Source of the DNA: Methylocapsa palsarum
Lineage (GTDB): Bacteria; Pseudomonadota; Alphaproteobacteria; Rhizobiales; Beijerinckiaceae
Assembly (NCBI RefSeq): GCF_900114285.1
Contig: NZ_FOSN01000001.1
Coordinates: 62,001 to 126,000 of the forward strand
Length of the DNA stretch: 64,000 nucleotides
Direction: 5' to 3'
Shown here in pieces: positions 1 to 8,800 of this stretch. The notes under the pieces were generated by a model. It searched no databases. It was not told the DNA's origin and worked only from the letters and a program-made list of their open reading frames with translations. The translations under genes were made by a program, and so were the position numbers. The stretch's first letter is position 1. Each line of letters begins with the position of its first letter.

Positions 1-2708
1 AGCTGTGCGGAATCGGCGGCGGCGGCCGACGGATCCTCGCTGGCGAGTTCTTCGGTTTGGCGGGTTTCAGTCGGATCTGTTTCCAGGATGGCGGTTTTTG
101 GCGGACCGTCGCTCTCGACGGCCGCGGCCTCGGGATTTGGCTCGCCCTCAGCGTCCTCCGGACTCGCGAGGTCGACAACACCCGGCGCCGCGGGCTCCAT
201 CGCGGCGAGAGGACGCAGCGGCGCGGTGATCGCCGGACCTTTGCGGCGATCGAGCACATAGCCGAGCGAGCGCAGAATCGTCGCGAAACTCTCGCCCGAG
301 CAACCCGCCAGCGAGGTCATCGCAACGGTGATGACAAAGCCGTCGTCGTCGGCGGCCCCGACGGGCGGATCGCCGGCCGTGACCCCTGGACGGTAGGCGA
401 TCGCGGGACGGATCAGGTCGGCGAGCCGTTCCAATATGTCGACGCGCACGGCGCGATCGCCGCAGACGCGGAAACCGGCCGCCCGGTAGAGGCCTCTTTG
501 AACCTCCTTGTCCGCGATGAACGAGGTTCGCCCTGAAGCGGCCAGATGAGGAACGTCGTCGAGACCCTTGACCTCCTCGACGCCGCCGTTCTTCAGCGCC
601 CAAAGCTGCGCCGCGAGCGCGCGCGGAGCCGGTTTCAGCAAATTCGGCAGATAAAGATGATAGGCGCCGAAACGGATCCCGAACTTGCGCAAGGCGGCGC
701 GAGCCTCCTGGGGAAGGTTCTTGAGATCGTCCGCGACCTTGGACCGCTCCAGCACGCCAAGCGATTCGGCGACCTGGAAAGCGATGCCGCGGGCAATCCC
801 CTCGAGCCCTGCTCCGGCCTCGAGTTCGGCAAGCGGGCCGAGCAGCTTCTTGACGTGCTGCGCAAGCCAGAGATCCAGCCGGCGCTGCGCCATTTCGAGC
901 GCCGGTCCAGTGAGGTGATCGTCGGCGAGGATGCAGGCCCGGGGTTCGAGCACATGCCCGCCCGGCGCGATTTTCGCCACAGGTTCGCCGAGCCAGCGGA
1001 TAATTCCGTCATTGGCCAGCACGAACGCTTCGTCGACGGCCTCGTGAACGCGCGTGGCCCTGCCTTCGATTTCCCCCGCGAGAGCCTTCTGCGCGGCGGC
1101 GTTCAAGGCTTTCGCGGCCTCGCCGACCGCTTGCGGGTCTCCGGTGAAACGAAATCCGTTGAGTTGGCCAACATGCTGGCCTTCAACCAGCACATCGCCG
1201 CTGGCGGTGACTTCCGCTTCCAACATGGCGTTCTCCCTCAAGCGGCGCATAAGCACGCTCGTCCGGCGGTCGACGAACCTTTGGGCGAGCCGTTCGTGCA
1301 ACGCGTCCGACAGCCTGTCCTCTACCTGACGCGCGACGCTCTGCCAATGCTCCGGATCGCGAAGCCAGTCCGAACGGTTGGCGACAAAGGTCCAGGTCCG
1401 GACTTCCGCGATCCGCGCGGACAGCGCGCCAAGATCTCCATCGACCCGGTCGAGGGCGCTGATGTGCCGGACGAACCAGTCGTCCGGGATATATCCCGCC
1501 CGGACGACGAATCCGAAAATCGACAGGACAAGGTCCGCATGCGCGGCCGGCGAAAGCTTCCGGTAATCCGGAATCTGACAACATTCCCAAAGCCTTGCGA
1601 TGTCCTGACGCGTACACGCCTCGCGCGCGGCTTTTTCGTTGCGGGCGGCGATGTCGAGAACCATCTGGTCTTCGGCGAGCGGCGCCCGGGTGAGCCGGCG
1701 CTCCCCTGGAAGAACGTCCAGGGAGGCCGCAAGGTCCCGGATCGAGGAAAAATCGAGATCGGTATTGCGCCATTGCAACGTGCGGACAAAATCGAACCGG
1801 TGCTCCTCCAGCGCCTCGACGATCTCGGCGTCGAACGGGGCGCAGCGGCCTGTCGTGCCGAACGTGCCGTCGCGCGTATGCCGCCCGGCTCGTCCGGCGA
1901 TCTGCGCCAGTTCCGCCGGATTGAGGCGGCGGTGCTGCCAGCCGTCGAATTTCCGGTCGGCCGCGAAGGCGATATGATCGACGTCGAGATTCAGGCCCAT
2001 GCCGATGGCGTCGGTGGCGACGATGTAATCCACGTCGCCGTTTTGAAACATCTCGACCTGGGCGTTCCGGGTCCGCGGCGAGAGCGCGCCAAGGACGACC
2101 GCGGCCCCGCCCCGCTGACGTCTGATCCATTCGGCGATCGCATAGACTTCCTCCGCCGAAAAAGCGACGATCGCGCTGCGCCGGGGAAGACGGGTCATTT
2201 TCTTTTCGCCCGCGAAGCTCAGCGCGGACAAACGCGGGCGTGAGGCGATTTTAACGCCCGGCAGGAGTTCCTCGACCGCGCGCTGCATTGTCGCCGCTCC
2301 GATCAGCAGCGTCTCGTCCTGGCCGCGACGGCGCAACAGCCGGTCGGTGAAGACATGGCCGCGGTCAAGGTCGGCGGCGAGCTGGATTTCATCGACGGCG
2401 ACAAAAGAGACCTCGAGATCGCGGGGCATCGCCTCGACCGTCGAGATAAAGTAGCGCGCCGTTTTCGGCTTGATCTTTTCTTCGCCGGTAATGAGGGCGA
2501 CCGCCGCGGACCCCGCCTTTTCGACGGCGCGCTGATAGACTTCGCGGGCGAGAAGCCGCAGCGGCAGGCCTATCATTCCGCTGGGATGGGACAGCATTCG
2601 CTCGATGGCGAAATGCGTCTTGCCGGTGTTCGTCGGCCCGAGCAGGACGCTGACGCCCCTGGCGCGGTCGCGCTGATTTTGCTTCGGAGCTGGAACTGAA
2701 ATGTTCAT
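1..2708 (-). CDS. SUV3-like superfamily 2 helicase (partial, 3' end outside window)
   Basis: This is an open minus-strand frame from an ATG at 2708 to the left edge (902 codons seen, no stop), so the C-terminus lies outside the window. The N-terminus has a Walker A motif GPTNTGKTH (residues 24-32), a DEIQ Walker B box (106-109) and a QIAGRAGR motif VI near residue 270. The P-loop and DEIQ forms are those of SUV3-type ATP-dependent RNA helicases, found in alphaproteobacteria as large proteins with a basic Ala/Pro-rich tail; the last visible residues are such a low-complexity tail. The family unwinds RNA or RNA/DNA duplexes, but the bacterial role is poorly defined. The upstream neighbour on the same strand is a DUF3108 gene, a pairing usual in Hyphomicrobiales. 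Confidence 0.85.
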   Translation of the reverse strand, partial: MNISVPAPKQNQRDRARGVSVLLGPTNTGKTHFAIERMLSHPSGMIGLPLRLLAREVYQRAVEKAGSAAVALITGEEKIKPKTARYFISTVEAMPRDLEVSFVAVDEIQLAADLDRGHVFTDRLLRRRGQDETLLIGAATMQRAVEELLPGVKIASRPRLSALSFAGEKKMTRLPRRSAIVAFSAEEVYAIAEWIRRQRGGAAVVLGALSPRTRNAQVEMFQNGDVDYIVATDAIGMGLNLDVDHIAFAADRKFDGWQHRRLNPAELAQIAGRAGRHTRDGTFGTTGRCAPFDAEIVEALEEHRFDFVRTLQWRNTDLDFSSIRDLAASLDVLPGERRLTRAPLAEDQMVLDIAARNEKAAREACTRQDIARLWECCQIPDYRKLSPAAHADLVLSIFGFVVRAGYIPDDWFVRHISALDRVDGDLGALSARIAEVRTWTFVANRSDWLRDPEHWQSVARQVEDRLSDALHERLAQRFVDRRTSVLMRRLRENAMLEAEVTASGDVLVEGQHVGQLNGFRFTGDPQAVGEAAKALNAAAQKALAGEIEGRATRVHEAVDEAFVLANDGIIRWLGEPVAKIAPGGHVLEPRACILADDHLTGPALEMAQRRLDLWLAQHVKKLLGPLAELEAGAGLEGIARGIAFQVAESLGVLERSKVADDLKNLPQEARAALRKFGIRFGAYHLYLPNLLKPAPRALAAQLWALKNGGVEEVKGLDDVPHLAASGRTSFIADKEVQRGLYRAAGFRVCGDRAVRVDILERLADLIRPAIAYRPGVTAGDPPVGAADDDGFVITVAMTSLAGCSGESFATILRSLGYVLDRRKGPAITAPLRPLAAMEPAAPGVVDLASPEDAEGEPNPEAAAVESDGPPKTAILETDPTETRQTEELASEDPSAAAADSAQ

Positions 2709-3280
2709 TGGTTAATCGGCGCAAGAGGAACAATGAGAACTCAAAGATGCGAGTCGCCTGTCCTCCTGCTCCGGCCGATGGTTTTCCGGCGCTCCAGAAA
2801 AGCTTCAGCTTGTTGTTTTCGTGGCCGCATTTCGCAAAGCCCCGGGATTCTCCCGCGCCGATGACTTATCGCCAAACGTTCGGGCCGCCTTTCGCTTCTG
2901 TATCACAATGGCGCCGTTGCTGGCAGTTTTCTTTAGATCTCGAACAGGAGACGAACGAATCACGCCCGAATCGGCGACCCGCCTCGAGTCCGGGTTTGTT
3001 CACCACACCATGTTGACGGGCTGACGACGGTTGCGACTAAAGGTTGGGAATTGGAAGATTTTCGAACCCTTCGGCCAGACGAAGCAGCGAGATGGCGCAC
3101 GGACTCGGGAGGCCTCTTCTGTCAACCGGGCCTTAAAATTTATTTGGCGGGCTTTTTGGAAATTTATTTGGCAAGTCTTTGGCGCCAGGTCTTTGGCGAA
3201 ATCTTGGAAGTTTACGTGTGAGGGTCCTGGAAGCCCTTGCCGGCGATTCAAGGCTCCGAAGCCTTGCCGAGCAAGACCCC
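2709..3280. other. Intergenic region with direct repeats, no supported gene
   Basis: This 570 bp spacer separates the helicase start from the DUF3108 stop. It is less GC-rich than its surroundings. Small open frames here have no ribosome binding site or recognisable composition. It contains the direct repeats described at 3136-3198. It probably holds the helicase promoter, but I cannot place -35/-10 boxes with confidence. Confidence 0.5.
3136..3198. repeat. Short direct repeats in spacer
   Basis: AAATTTATTTGGC occurs at 3136-3148 and again at 3160-3172 (24 bp period). It is followed by GTCTTTGGCG at 3175-3184 and 3189-3198 (14 bp period). The spacing suggests local tandem duplication followed by drift. 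No function is evident. Confidence 0.75.
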
Positions 3281-4093
3281 TCAATGCGCGGTCGTCGCCG
3301 CCACGTCGCTGGCCTGGATCGTGAAATCCACCGCTTCGATGACGGCGGCGCCCGCCAGCGTCGTCAGGGCGACGCGCAACGGGACGACGACATGCGCGTG
3401 CGGGAGGGGCGCGAGCCACGCCTCGATCTCGCGATTTTCCGACATGAACTTGGCGGACCGGGAGTCGCGCTTATGCCCGGAAATCGGGGTGTAACGCGCG
3501 GCGCAGACCGACACGGGACCCGAATAGCCGCTGACGGAAACGTCCCTTGTGCCGACATAGGACAGCGCGACATTGAACCGCACGAACCCATCGTAGACCG
3601 GGAGAGTCCTGTTGCAGGCCGAAGCCCCCACCAGAGGCTGCCCCTCGGGAACGGCCATGACGAAGGCGCTCAACGGATCGAGGATATTGCGCTTGTGCGC
3701 CTCGGTCACGGGAACCCGGTTGAACAGGTCGTCCCAAGGCGGCGAAATATCCACCGCCTTCACATTGCCGGCGTTGAGCGACATGCGCACGGTTCGCGTT
3801 TCGCGGTCGTTCGACGAAATCGTCGTGAAAGTGGCGGGAGCGACGGCGCCGTTGCGCAACGCGCCGGTCGAACGCAAGGCCAGTTTGACGTTCGACACCA
3901 TCGCCGCGACGCCGGTCAGGTGGACATTGAAATCGATCCGGTAGGACGAGGGATCGATCGACCCCACCGCCACCGCGTCGCCGATATGGAGTCCGACAAG
4001 GGACACCGTGTAATGCGCGCGCACGACCTCCGAGGAAGCGGGAGCCGCGCCAAGACATCCAGCGAGAGCGAAGGCGCATAAACGGCGGAACAA
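3281..4093 (-). CDS. DUF3108 domain periplasmic protein
   Basis: This 270 aa protein has a signal peptide (residues 1-21: basic start, hydrophobic core, small residues before the cut). The mature part is a beta-rich domain with the DUF3108 pattern: an early strand with YTVSLVGLHIG, a central YDGFVRFNVALSY, and a C-terminal strand around HAHVVVPLRVAL. The function of the family is unknown; members are exported and often lie beside the SUV3-like helicase, as here. The start is the ATG at 4093. Assignment to the family is fairly safe; any functional claim is not. Confidence 0.75.
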   Translation of the reverse strand: MFRRLCAFALAGCLGAAPASSEVVRAHYTVSLVGLHIGDAVAVGSIDPSSYRIDFNVHLTGVAAMVSNVKLALRSTGALRNGAVAPATFTTISSNDRETRTVRMSLNAGNVKAVDISPPWDDLFNRVPVTEAHKRNILDPLSAFVMAVPEGQPLVGASACNRTLPVYDGFVRFNVALSYVGTRDVSVSGYSGPVSVCAARYTPISGHKRDSRSAKFMSENREIEAWLAPLPHAHVVVPLRVALTTLAGAAVIEAVDFTIQASDVAATTAH

Positions 4094-4185
4094 CTGACTC
4101 TCCCCCTGCAGATCCGGTTAACGAACGCGACCGGCCAAATTATGGCGGCGGCCCGGAACCCCGTTCATCCTCCAAGAGTCGCATT

Positions 4186-4229
4186 ATCTCAAGGGCGGAT
4201 GCAAGAGATCTCAAGGATGGATGAAAGAG
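4186..4229. repeat. 22 bp tandem duplication
   Basis: Two adjacent 22 bp units, at 4186-4207 and 4208-4229, agree at 19 of 22 positions; both begin ATCTCAAGG and end AAGAG. It is one of many short tandem duplications in spacers of this window. Confidence 0.8.
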
Positions 4230-4424
4230 TCCGCGAGAATGCGGTCTCGCGCGCCTCTCCACCCGTTGCGCCGCGCCGATCTTGGCTTTTATCCTGATTA
4301 CGCGTACCTGTCGAAACCGGCCAAAGCGGCGTCCAAAGCCCGCCGCCGCGCCGACCGCGGCCCGCGCTGTTCGAAGATTGACGAAATTCGTGGCCCGCCA
4401 GGGCGGCGCGCAAGAGCGACATAC

Positions 4425-4462
4425 AAGAGCTTCACGCAAGAGCTTCATGAAAGGGCTTCAAG
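4425..4462 (+). repeat. Triplicated 12-13 bp unit covering a translation start
   Basis: Three consecutive units, AAGAGCTTCACGC, AAGAGCTTCATG and AAAGGGCTTCAAG, end directly before the ATG at 4463. The last copy holds the only purine-rich ribosome-binding candidate (AAAGGG) of the following gene, so the duplication extends into the 5' UTR. Confidence 0.75.
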
Positions 4463-4900
4463 ATGGCGCCGCGCTCCCTGTCTTTCCCTTGGTCCGACCC
4501 CTCTCTGTCCAAAGCCGTTTTGTCCAAATCCGGCCTGGGCCTCGTCGCCGGCTTGGCCCTGGCGGTCTTCGCGCAAGGCGCAATCGCCGCGAATTACGAA
4601 TTTCTTCCCTGCCCGGCGATCGACGTCAATCGCATCTATCGTCTCGACCGGGCGACGGGCGAAGTCGGCGCTTGCCAATATGGATTGAAAGAAAACAGCG
4701 TGAAGGAGGGCTCGGTCGGAATCACGCTCTGCTATCCCCCCGGCGAAGGCGCGGGCCCACAGACTCCTAGCGAATATTCCCTCGTCGCGTCCCACCATGC
4801 CAGCGAGGGCGCGGTGTTCCGGGTCGATCTGCGCACCGGGACGATGTCCGTCTGTTATGTGCTGCGGGAAACCGTGGTGTGCACGCCGCCGGCGAAATAA
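4463..4900 (+). CDS. Hypothetical secreted protein
   Basis: This 145 aa protein has a long N-terminal region and a hydrophobic segment (about residues 24-42) ending in AIA-A, consistent with Sec export. The mature part has several cysteines (CPA, GACQ, TLCYPP, SVCYV, VVCTPP) that could form disulfides, and ends in CTPPAK. I recognise no family. The start ATG follows the repeated unit with AAAGGG at 4450-4462. It stands alone, convergent with tspO. Confidence 0.6.
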   Translation: MAPRSLSFPWSDPSLSKAVLSKSGLGLVAGLALAVFAQGAIAANYEFLPCPAIDVNRIYRLDRATGEVGACQYGLKENSVKEGSVGITLCYPPGEGAGPQTPSEYSLVASHHASEGAVFRVDLRTGTMSVCYVLRETVVCTPPAK

Positions 4901-4918
4901 GAACATTTCGCCCGGCTC

Positions 4919-5410
4919 TCAGGCCAGTTCGCGGGACACAGGCGAAGGGTTGAGCCGCCACAGGGCGAAATTCAGCGCCGAAGCGAAACTGACCCAGACG
5001 AAATAGGGCGCGAGCAGCAAAGCGGCGCGATGATCCACGCCGTCGAAAGCGACGATGGTTGCGGCGATCGAGAGCCAGAGAACGACGATTTCCGCGAAAG
5101 CGAGATCGAGCCGCCTCAGCCCGAAGAAGAGTCCCGACCATCCTGCATTCAACAAAAGCTGCGCGCCGTAAATCGCCAGCGGCGCGGCGGCTCCGGCAAG
5201 ACCGGCGCGGCGCCAGACGAGCCAGCCCGAAATGGCGATCATGACGTAAAGGATGGACCAGACCGGCCCGAACAACCAGTCCGGCGGCGTCCACCAGGGC
5301 TTCCTGATGTTTGCGTACCATTTTCCGGGACGAAACAGCGCGCCGGAAGAGGCCGCGCCGAAACAAGCGGCGGCGAAGACGAACAATCCAGCGGCGTCGG
5401 ACGTTTCCAT
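4919..5410 (-). CDS. tspO: TspO/MBR family tryptophan-rich sensory protein
   Basis: This 163 aa membrane protein has five predicted hydrophobic segments, the usual length and topology of TspO. The first loop has the aromatic signature WWTPPDWLFGPVW (residues 39-51), and a later segment has the conserved NAGWSGLFFG. TspO binds porphyrins and related ligands in the membrane and in Rhodobacter modulates tetrapyrrole-dependent gene expression. An AAAGGA box precedes the ATG. The neighbour VIT transporter is divergent. Confidence 0.9.
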   Translation of the reverse strand: METSDAAGLFVFAAACFGAASSGALFRPGKWYANIRKPWWTPPDWLFGPVWSILYVMIAISGWLVWRRAGLAGAAAPLAIYGAQLLLNAGWSGLFFGLRRLDLAFAEIVVLWLSIAATIVAFDGVDHRAALLLAPYFVWVSFASALNFALWRLNPSPVSRELA

Positions 5411-5612
5411 GGAATCCTTTGCGGCGGCGCGACCGGCGGCGAACGCCGGCCATGATTGGTTCCGTCACGATGATCGAAACGCGCTACTCTATCATATGTT
5501 GCGGCGGCGCGAGTCGGCGCGCCAATCGGCTCCCGGTCAATTCCAAAAGAACCTTAACGCGAACCGCGGCGTTTGCGCTAACCTTCAGCTTGTCAAATAG
5601 GAGACGCCTGTT

Positions 5613-6308
5613 ATGCCGCCAAGGCACAGAGAGAGGCATGTGACCAGCCGGATCGGATGGTTGAGAGCGGCGGTTCTGGGCGCGAACGATGGAATTGTCT
5701 CGACGGCGAGCCTTGTGCTCGGCGTCGCCGCGGCCCATGCGGGCCACGCCAATGTCATCCTTGCCGGCGTTTCCGGCCTCGTCGCCGGCGCAGGGGCGAT
5801 GGCCGCGGGCGAATATGTCTCCGTTCATTCGCAGGCGGACGCAGAGAACGCGGAACTCGAGCGCGAACGCGCGGAACTCGAGGCCGACGACAAGGCCGAG
5901 CGAAAAGAGCTGACGGCGATCTATGTTGGGCGCGGACTCGATCAAGACCTCGCGGCGCAAGTCGCCGATCAGCTCATGGCCCATGACGCGCTTGGGGCTC
6001 ACGCCCGCGACGAACTTGGCATATCGGAGACTTTGACCGCACGTCCGATCCAGGCGGCGCTCGCCTCGGCTGCGAGCTTCGCGTTCGGGGCGGCGATGCC
6101 GCTTGGCGTCGCCATGTTTGTCCCCGAACGCCGGATCGTCGGCTGTGTCGCCGGGACATCGCTCGTGTTTTTGTGGGGCCTTGGCGCTCTCGCCGCAAGG
6201 GTGGGAGGCGCCGAATACCGTCCGGCCGCCCTGCGCGTCACATTCTGGGGCGCGCTTGCGATGGCGCTCACGGCCGGGGTCGGGGCTCTTTCCGGGCGGA
6301 TCATTTAG
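5613..6308 (+). CDS. VIT1/CCC1 family (iron/manganese) transporter
   Basis: This 231 aa protein has the VIT family layout. An N-terminal helix pair carries LGANDGIVSTASLVLGV and AMAAGEYVSVHSQ, then comes a charged cytosolic Glu-rich helix (about residues 70-100) that in plant VIT1 binds metal, then three C-terminal hydrophobic segments. The family moves Fe2+/Mn2+ across membranes, probably in exchange for protons. The ATG at 5613 has AGGAGA nine bases upstream. The stop codon sits in the loop of a perfect stem-loop (6295-6321). Confidence 0.85.
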   Translation: MPPRHRERHVTSRIGWLRAAVLGANDGIVSTASLVLGVAAAHAGHANVILAGVSGLVAGAGAMAAGEYVSVHSQADAENAELERERAELEADDKAERKELTAIYVGRGLDQDLAAQVADQLMAHDALGAHARDELGISETLTARPIQAALASAASFAFGAAMPLGVAMFVPERRIVGCVAGTSLVFLWGLGALAARVGGAEYRPAALRVTFWGALAMALTAGVGALSGRII

Positions 6309-6321
6309 CTAATGATCCGCC
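6295..6321 (+). terminator. Perfect 11 bp stem-loop over the VIT stop codon
   Basis: GGCGGATCATT (6295-6305) pairs perfectly with AATGATCCGCC (6311-6321) around a 5 nt loop that begins with the TAG stop. No T-run follows, so it is either a weak terminator or a 3'-end stabilising hairpin. Confidence 0.5.
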
Positions 6322-6416
6322 GATTGCGCCTTCCAAATCCCGCGACGGCGCCTTATGAGCGCCTTAAGGTTTGCAGGAGAATACGATCCCGCGAGCAAAC
6401 GGACGGAGCCTCGCCA

Positions 6417-6665
6417 ATGAGTTGTAAGATCGCCCTCCTCGCGGTCGCTTTGACCGGCGCGGTCGCCATGGCGCAGGCCCAGCCGTTCCTCCAGCCGGGC
6501 GAACCCGCGGCCGTCCCCTATCCGCCCGGCGTTCCCTGGGGCGCGCAGGCTTCCTATAGACCGAAGCCTGCTTGCCGGCCGATGTGCGATAACGATTTTA
6601 GTCCCTGCGACCCGATTTATTTCAAGACGGAAGACGGCCGTTGCGCCGGGATCAACCTGCGCTGA
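6417..6665 (+). CDS. Small hypothetical secreted protein
   Basis: This 82 aa product has a clear signal peptide (MSCKIALLAVALTGAVAMAQA, cut after AQA). The mature part is about 60 residues, rich in proline (PGEPAAVPYPPGVPWG), with four cysteines in its second half (PACRPMCDNDFSPCD and GRCAG). An upstream in-frame ATG at 6312 would add 35 non-signal residues and is unlikely. The family is not recognised. It lies between the VIT gene and a lipocalin-like gene, same strand. Confidence 0.6.
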   Translation: MSCKIALLAVALTGAVAMAQAQPFLQPGEPAAVPYPPGVPWGAQASYRPKPACRPMCDNDFSPCDPIYFKTEDGRCAGINLR

Positions 6666-6719
6666 AGGCGCGGCCGTCGATAAACGCGTTTCATGATCCA
6701 ATTTGGCGAGGAAATCTTC

Positions 6720-7217
6720 ATGCCGCGCAAACCCCAATCGAAAATACGAGCCGCGCTGATCGCATTTTGTGGACTCTGCGCGCTTGCCGCCGGCGTCCGC
6801 GCCGCCGCGCTTGCGCCAGGCGACATTGTCGGCACATGGCGGATCGTGTCTTACGTGCATAAGGATGCGGCGGGGGAAACCAGCCTGCCGATGGGAGCGC
6901 ATCCCAACGGCGTTCTGATCGTCGGCGCCGACCGGCGCTGCACGCTCATCGTGGTCGCCGAGGGAAGGAAGGCGGCCCATGACGAGGAGGGCTACGCCGA
7001 ACTGGCGAAAACCATGATCGGCTATTCGGCGCCCTTTACCGATGAAGCCTATGGCGCCGCGCTGAAGGTCACCCTGCATCCCGACGTGTCTTGGAACGAG
7101 ACCATGACCGGCGCCAGCCTCGTCCGGTTCGTTTCGCTGGAGGACGGCAAACTCGTCGTGAGAAGCCCGCCGGGGCCAAACGGCGCCGCCGTGGCGAAGT
7201 TCGAGCGCGCGCGATAG
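6720..7217 (+). CDS. Lipocalin-like domain secreted protein
   Basis: This 165 aa protein has an N-terminal signal peptide followed by a domain that opens with DIVGTWRIVSY, the GxW-type start of small lipocalin-like proteins of the Lipocalin_5 type. Beta strands (HPNGVLIVGADRRCTLIVV; YGAALKVTLHP) follow. The function is unknown; such folds bind small hydrophobic molecules. The ATG at 6720 is preferred over 6693 because GAGGAAA precedes it by about eight bases. Its TAG stop is formed by the left end of a dispersed repeat. Confidence 0.6.
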   Translation: MPRKPQSKIRAALIAFCGLCALAAGVRAAALAPGDIVGTWRIVSYVHKDAAGETSLPMGAHPNGVLIVGADRRCTLIVVAEGRKAAHDEEGYAELAKTMIGYSAPFTDEAYGAALKVTLHPDVSWNETMTGASLVRFVSLEDGKLVVRSPPGPNGAAVAKFERAR

Positions 7218-7330
7218 AGCTCTTTCCGATCGCATGAAGTCATGCGATCGATAAGAAATCGCTCCAGAGTCAAAGGCTTGAGCATATTCTTGTCGATTGG
7301 ATCAATTCAATCCAATCGGAATATGCTCTA
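7215..7330 (+). repeat. TA-flanked MITE-like element, copy 1
   Basis: This 116 bp element begins TAGAGC and ends GCTCTA(G). It has two internal palindromes: GATCGCATGA paired with TCATGCGATC, and a longer one built on CGATTGGAT/ATCCAATCG. The outer 17 bases of both ends are related inverted repeats (about 13 of 17 match). TA stands at both outer ends. Its left TAG is the stop codon of the lipocalin-like gene. Confidence 0.85.
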
Positions 7331-7441
7331 GGACTTCCTTTCCCGCGCGGCGACATTTCCCGGCGGGCGCGATAGAATGGCCTTCCAACAGGCGCGCGAC
7401 AGGCGCGGCGCGCCGGCGGATCGAACCCGCGAGGAACCCTG

Positions 7442-8335
7442 GTGAGTCAAGACCCTTACGAACTTCTGGGCGTGTCCAAAAGCGCCTCCGCCGACGAACT
7501 TCGCAAAGCCTATCGCCAGTTGGCGAAAAAGCTGCATCCCGATCTTAATCCCGGCAATCGCGAGGCCGAGGAGAAGTTCAAGGCGGTCGGCTCGGCCTAC
7601 GATCTTTTGAGCGATCCGGAAAAGCGGGCCCGGTTCGACCGCGGCGAAATCGATGCGTCCGGCGCGGAGCGGCCGCCGCAGAATTACTACCGCGACTACG
7701 CCGGAGACAGCGCGGGCCGCTACCAGAACGACGCGGGCTACGCCGACATGATGGACGACGACATTCTGTCGGGTCTGTTCCGGCGCGCGCGGGCCAACGC
7801 CGGCGGCCGGGATCTGCGCTACAAACTGCCGGTCGAGTTTCTCGACGCGGTCAATGGCGCGACCAACCGGGTCGCCTTGCCGGACGGCTCGACGCTTGAC
7901 GTCGCCGTCCCCCCCGGCACGCGCGATGGCCAGATCCTGCGGCTTCGCGGCAAGGGCGAGCCCGGGATGGGCGGCGGCAAGCCCGGCGACGCGCTTGTCG
8001 AAATCGAGGTGAAGCCGCACCGCTTCTTCACCCGGGAGGGCGACGATATCCATCTTTCCCTGCCGATCGGCCTCGCCGAGGCCGTTCTCGGGGGCGAGGT
8101 GCGCGTGCCGACGACGACCGGCGCCGTCGCGATGAAAGTGCCCAAGGGCTCAAGCACGGGCGCGGTGCTTCGCCTCAAGGGCAAGGGCGCCGCGCGGCCG
8201 GACGGCGGGCGCGGCGACCAGTATGTCAATCTCAAAGTCGCGCTCCCGGACAAGATCGATCCGGAGCTTGAGGAATTCATGGCGAACTGGGCCGCGGGGA
8301 AAATTCAAAACCCGCGCGCGGGAATGGAGGCCTGA
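7442..8335 (+). CDS. cbpA: DnaJ C-terminal domain co-chaperone, CbpA type
   Basis: This 297 aa protein has an N-terminal J domain with HPD at residues 32-34, a short Gly/Tyr-containing linker, and a substrate-binding C-terminal region (from about residue 115, [18 protein letters not shown]). The Cys-rich zinc finger of DnaJ is absent, which defines the CbpA (type B) class. It stimulates DnaK ATPase and may bind curved DNA. The start is a GTG with GAGGA eight bases before. The CbpM-like gene follows without a gap. Confidence 0.88.
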   Translation: MSQDPYELLGVSKSASADELRKAYRQLAKKLHPDLNPGNREAEEKFKAVGSAYDLLSDPEKRARFDRGEIDASGAERPPQNYYRDYAGDSAGRYQNDAGYADMMDDDILSGLFRRARANAGGRDLRYKLPVEFLDAVNGATNRVALPDGSTLDVAVPPGTRDGQILRLRGKGEPGMGGGKPGDALVEIEVKPHRFFTREGDDIHLSLPIGLAEAVLGGEVRVPTTTGAVAMKVPKGSSTGAVLRLKGKGAARPDGGRGDQYVNLKVALPDKIDPELEEFMANWAAGKIQNPRAGMEA

Positions 8336-8617
8336 ATGATCGACCGCGACCAATTCCTCGCCAGAACCCGGCTCGAGATCGAGACGCTCGAAATCTGGAT
8401 CAGGGACGAATGGCTGGTCCCGCATCGAAGTGAGGCCGGCGCGACCTTCTCCGACGCCGATGTCGCGCGCGCCCGGCTCATCAACGACCTTCGGCAAGAC
8501 CTCGGCGTCAACGATGAGGCGGTTCCGGTCGTTCTCCACCTGATCGACCAGATTCATGGCCTGCGGCGGACGCTGCGCGCCTTGCTGGACGAGGCCCGCG
8601 ATCAGACGAAGCGTTAG
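8336..8617 (+). CDS. cbpM: Chaperone modulator CbpM-like
   Basis: This 93 aa protein has an N-terminal MerR-like helix pattern (LEIWIRDEWLVPHRSEAGATFSDADVARARLI) and a helical C-terminus (LIDQIHGLRRTLRALLDE). CbpM binds the J domain of CbpA and blocks its DNA-binding and co-chaperone activity. The ATG directly abuts the TGA of cbpA (0 nt), so the two are surely co-translated. Confidence 0.85.
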   Translation: MIDRDQFLARTRLEIETLEIWIRDEWLVPHRSEAGATFSDADVARARLINDLRQDLGVNDEAVPVVLHLIDQIHGLRRTLRALLDEARDQTKR

Positions 8618-8708
8618 AAAACCCATCGGTGGCGGGATTTGGCCCTCCACGCGTTCCCTCCGCGCCCTCCGGACGTTACGGCGCGCCTTCCTCGCTCGGC
8701 GCGTTGGC

Positions 8709-8791
8709 CTTGGCGCATTGGTCTTGGCGCATGCGTTCGCGCCGCCCATATACTGCCAAGCATCATAAATTCCGAGGCCTCATAAATTCCG
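8709..8791 (+). repeat. Two short tandem duplications upstream of the pirin gene
   Basis: CTTGGCGCAT recurs at 8709-8718 and 8723-8732 (14 bp period). CATAAATTCCG recurs at 8764-8774 and 8781-8791 (17 bp period). The second copy of the latter is followed by the GGAG ribosome binding site of the pirin gene. Confidence 0.75.
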
Positions 8792-8800
8792 GAGACGCGA

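Larger units (their letters stand above)
4094..4462. other. Intergenic region between divergent genes, with two tandem duplications
   Basis: This 370 bp spacer lies between the start of the DUF3108 gene and the start of a small secreted protein on the other strand, so it should carry both promoters. It holds a 22 bp tandem duplication at 4186-4229 and a triplicated 12-13 bp unit at 4425-4462. No convincing coding frame was found. Confidence 0.5.

Noticed and set aside
1183-2130. Minus-strand frame of 315 codons inside the helicase gene
   Set aside because: It is on the same strand but in a different frame from the helicase motifs; its Arg/Gly-rich composition is that of a frame-shifted shadow.
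546-2243. Long plus-strand open frame (565 codons)
   Set aside because: It is antisense to the SUV3-like helicase, which has clear helicase motifs. High GC makes long antisense frames common.
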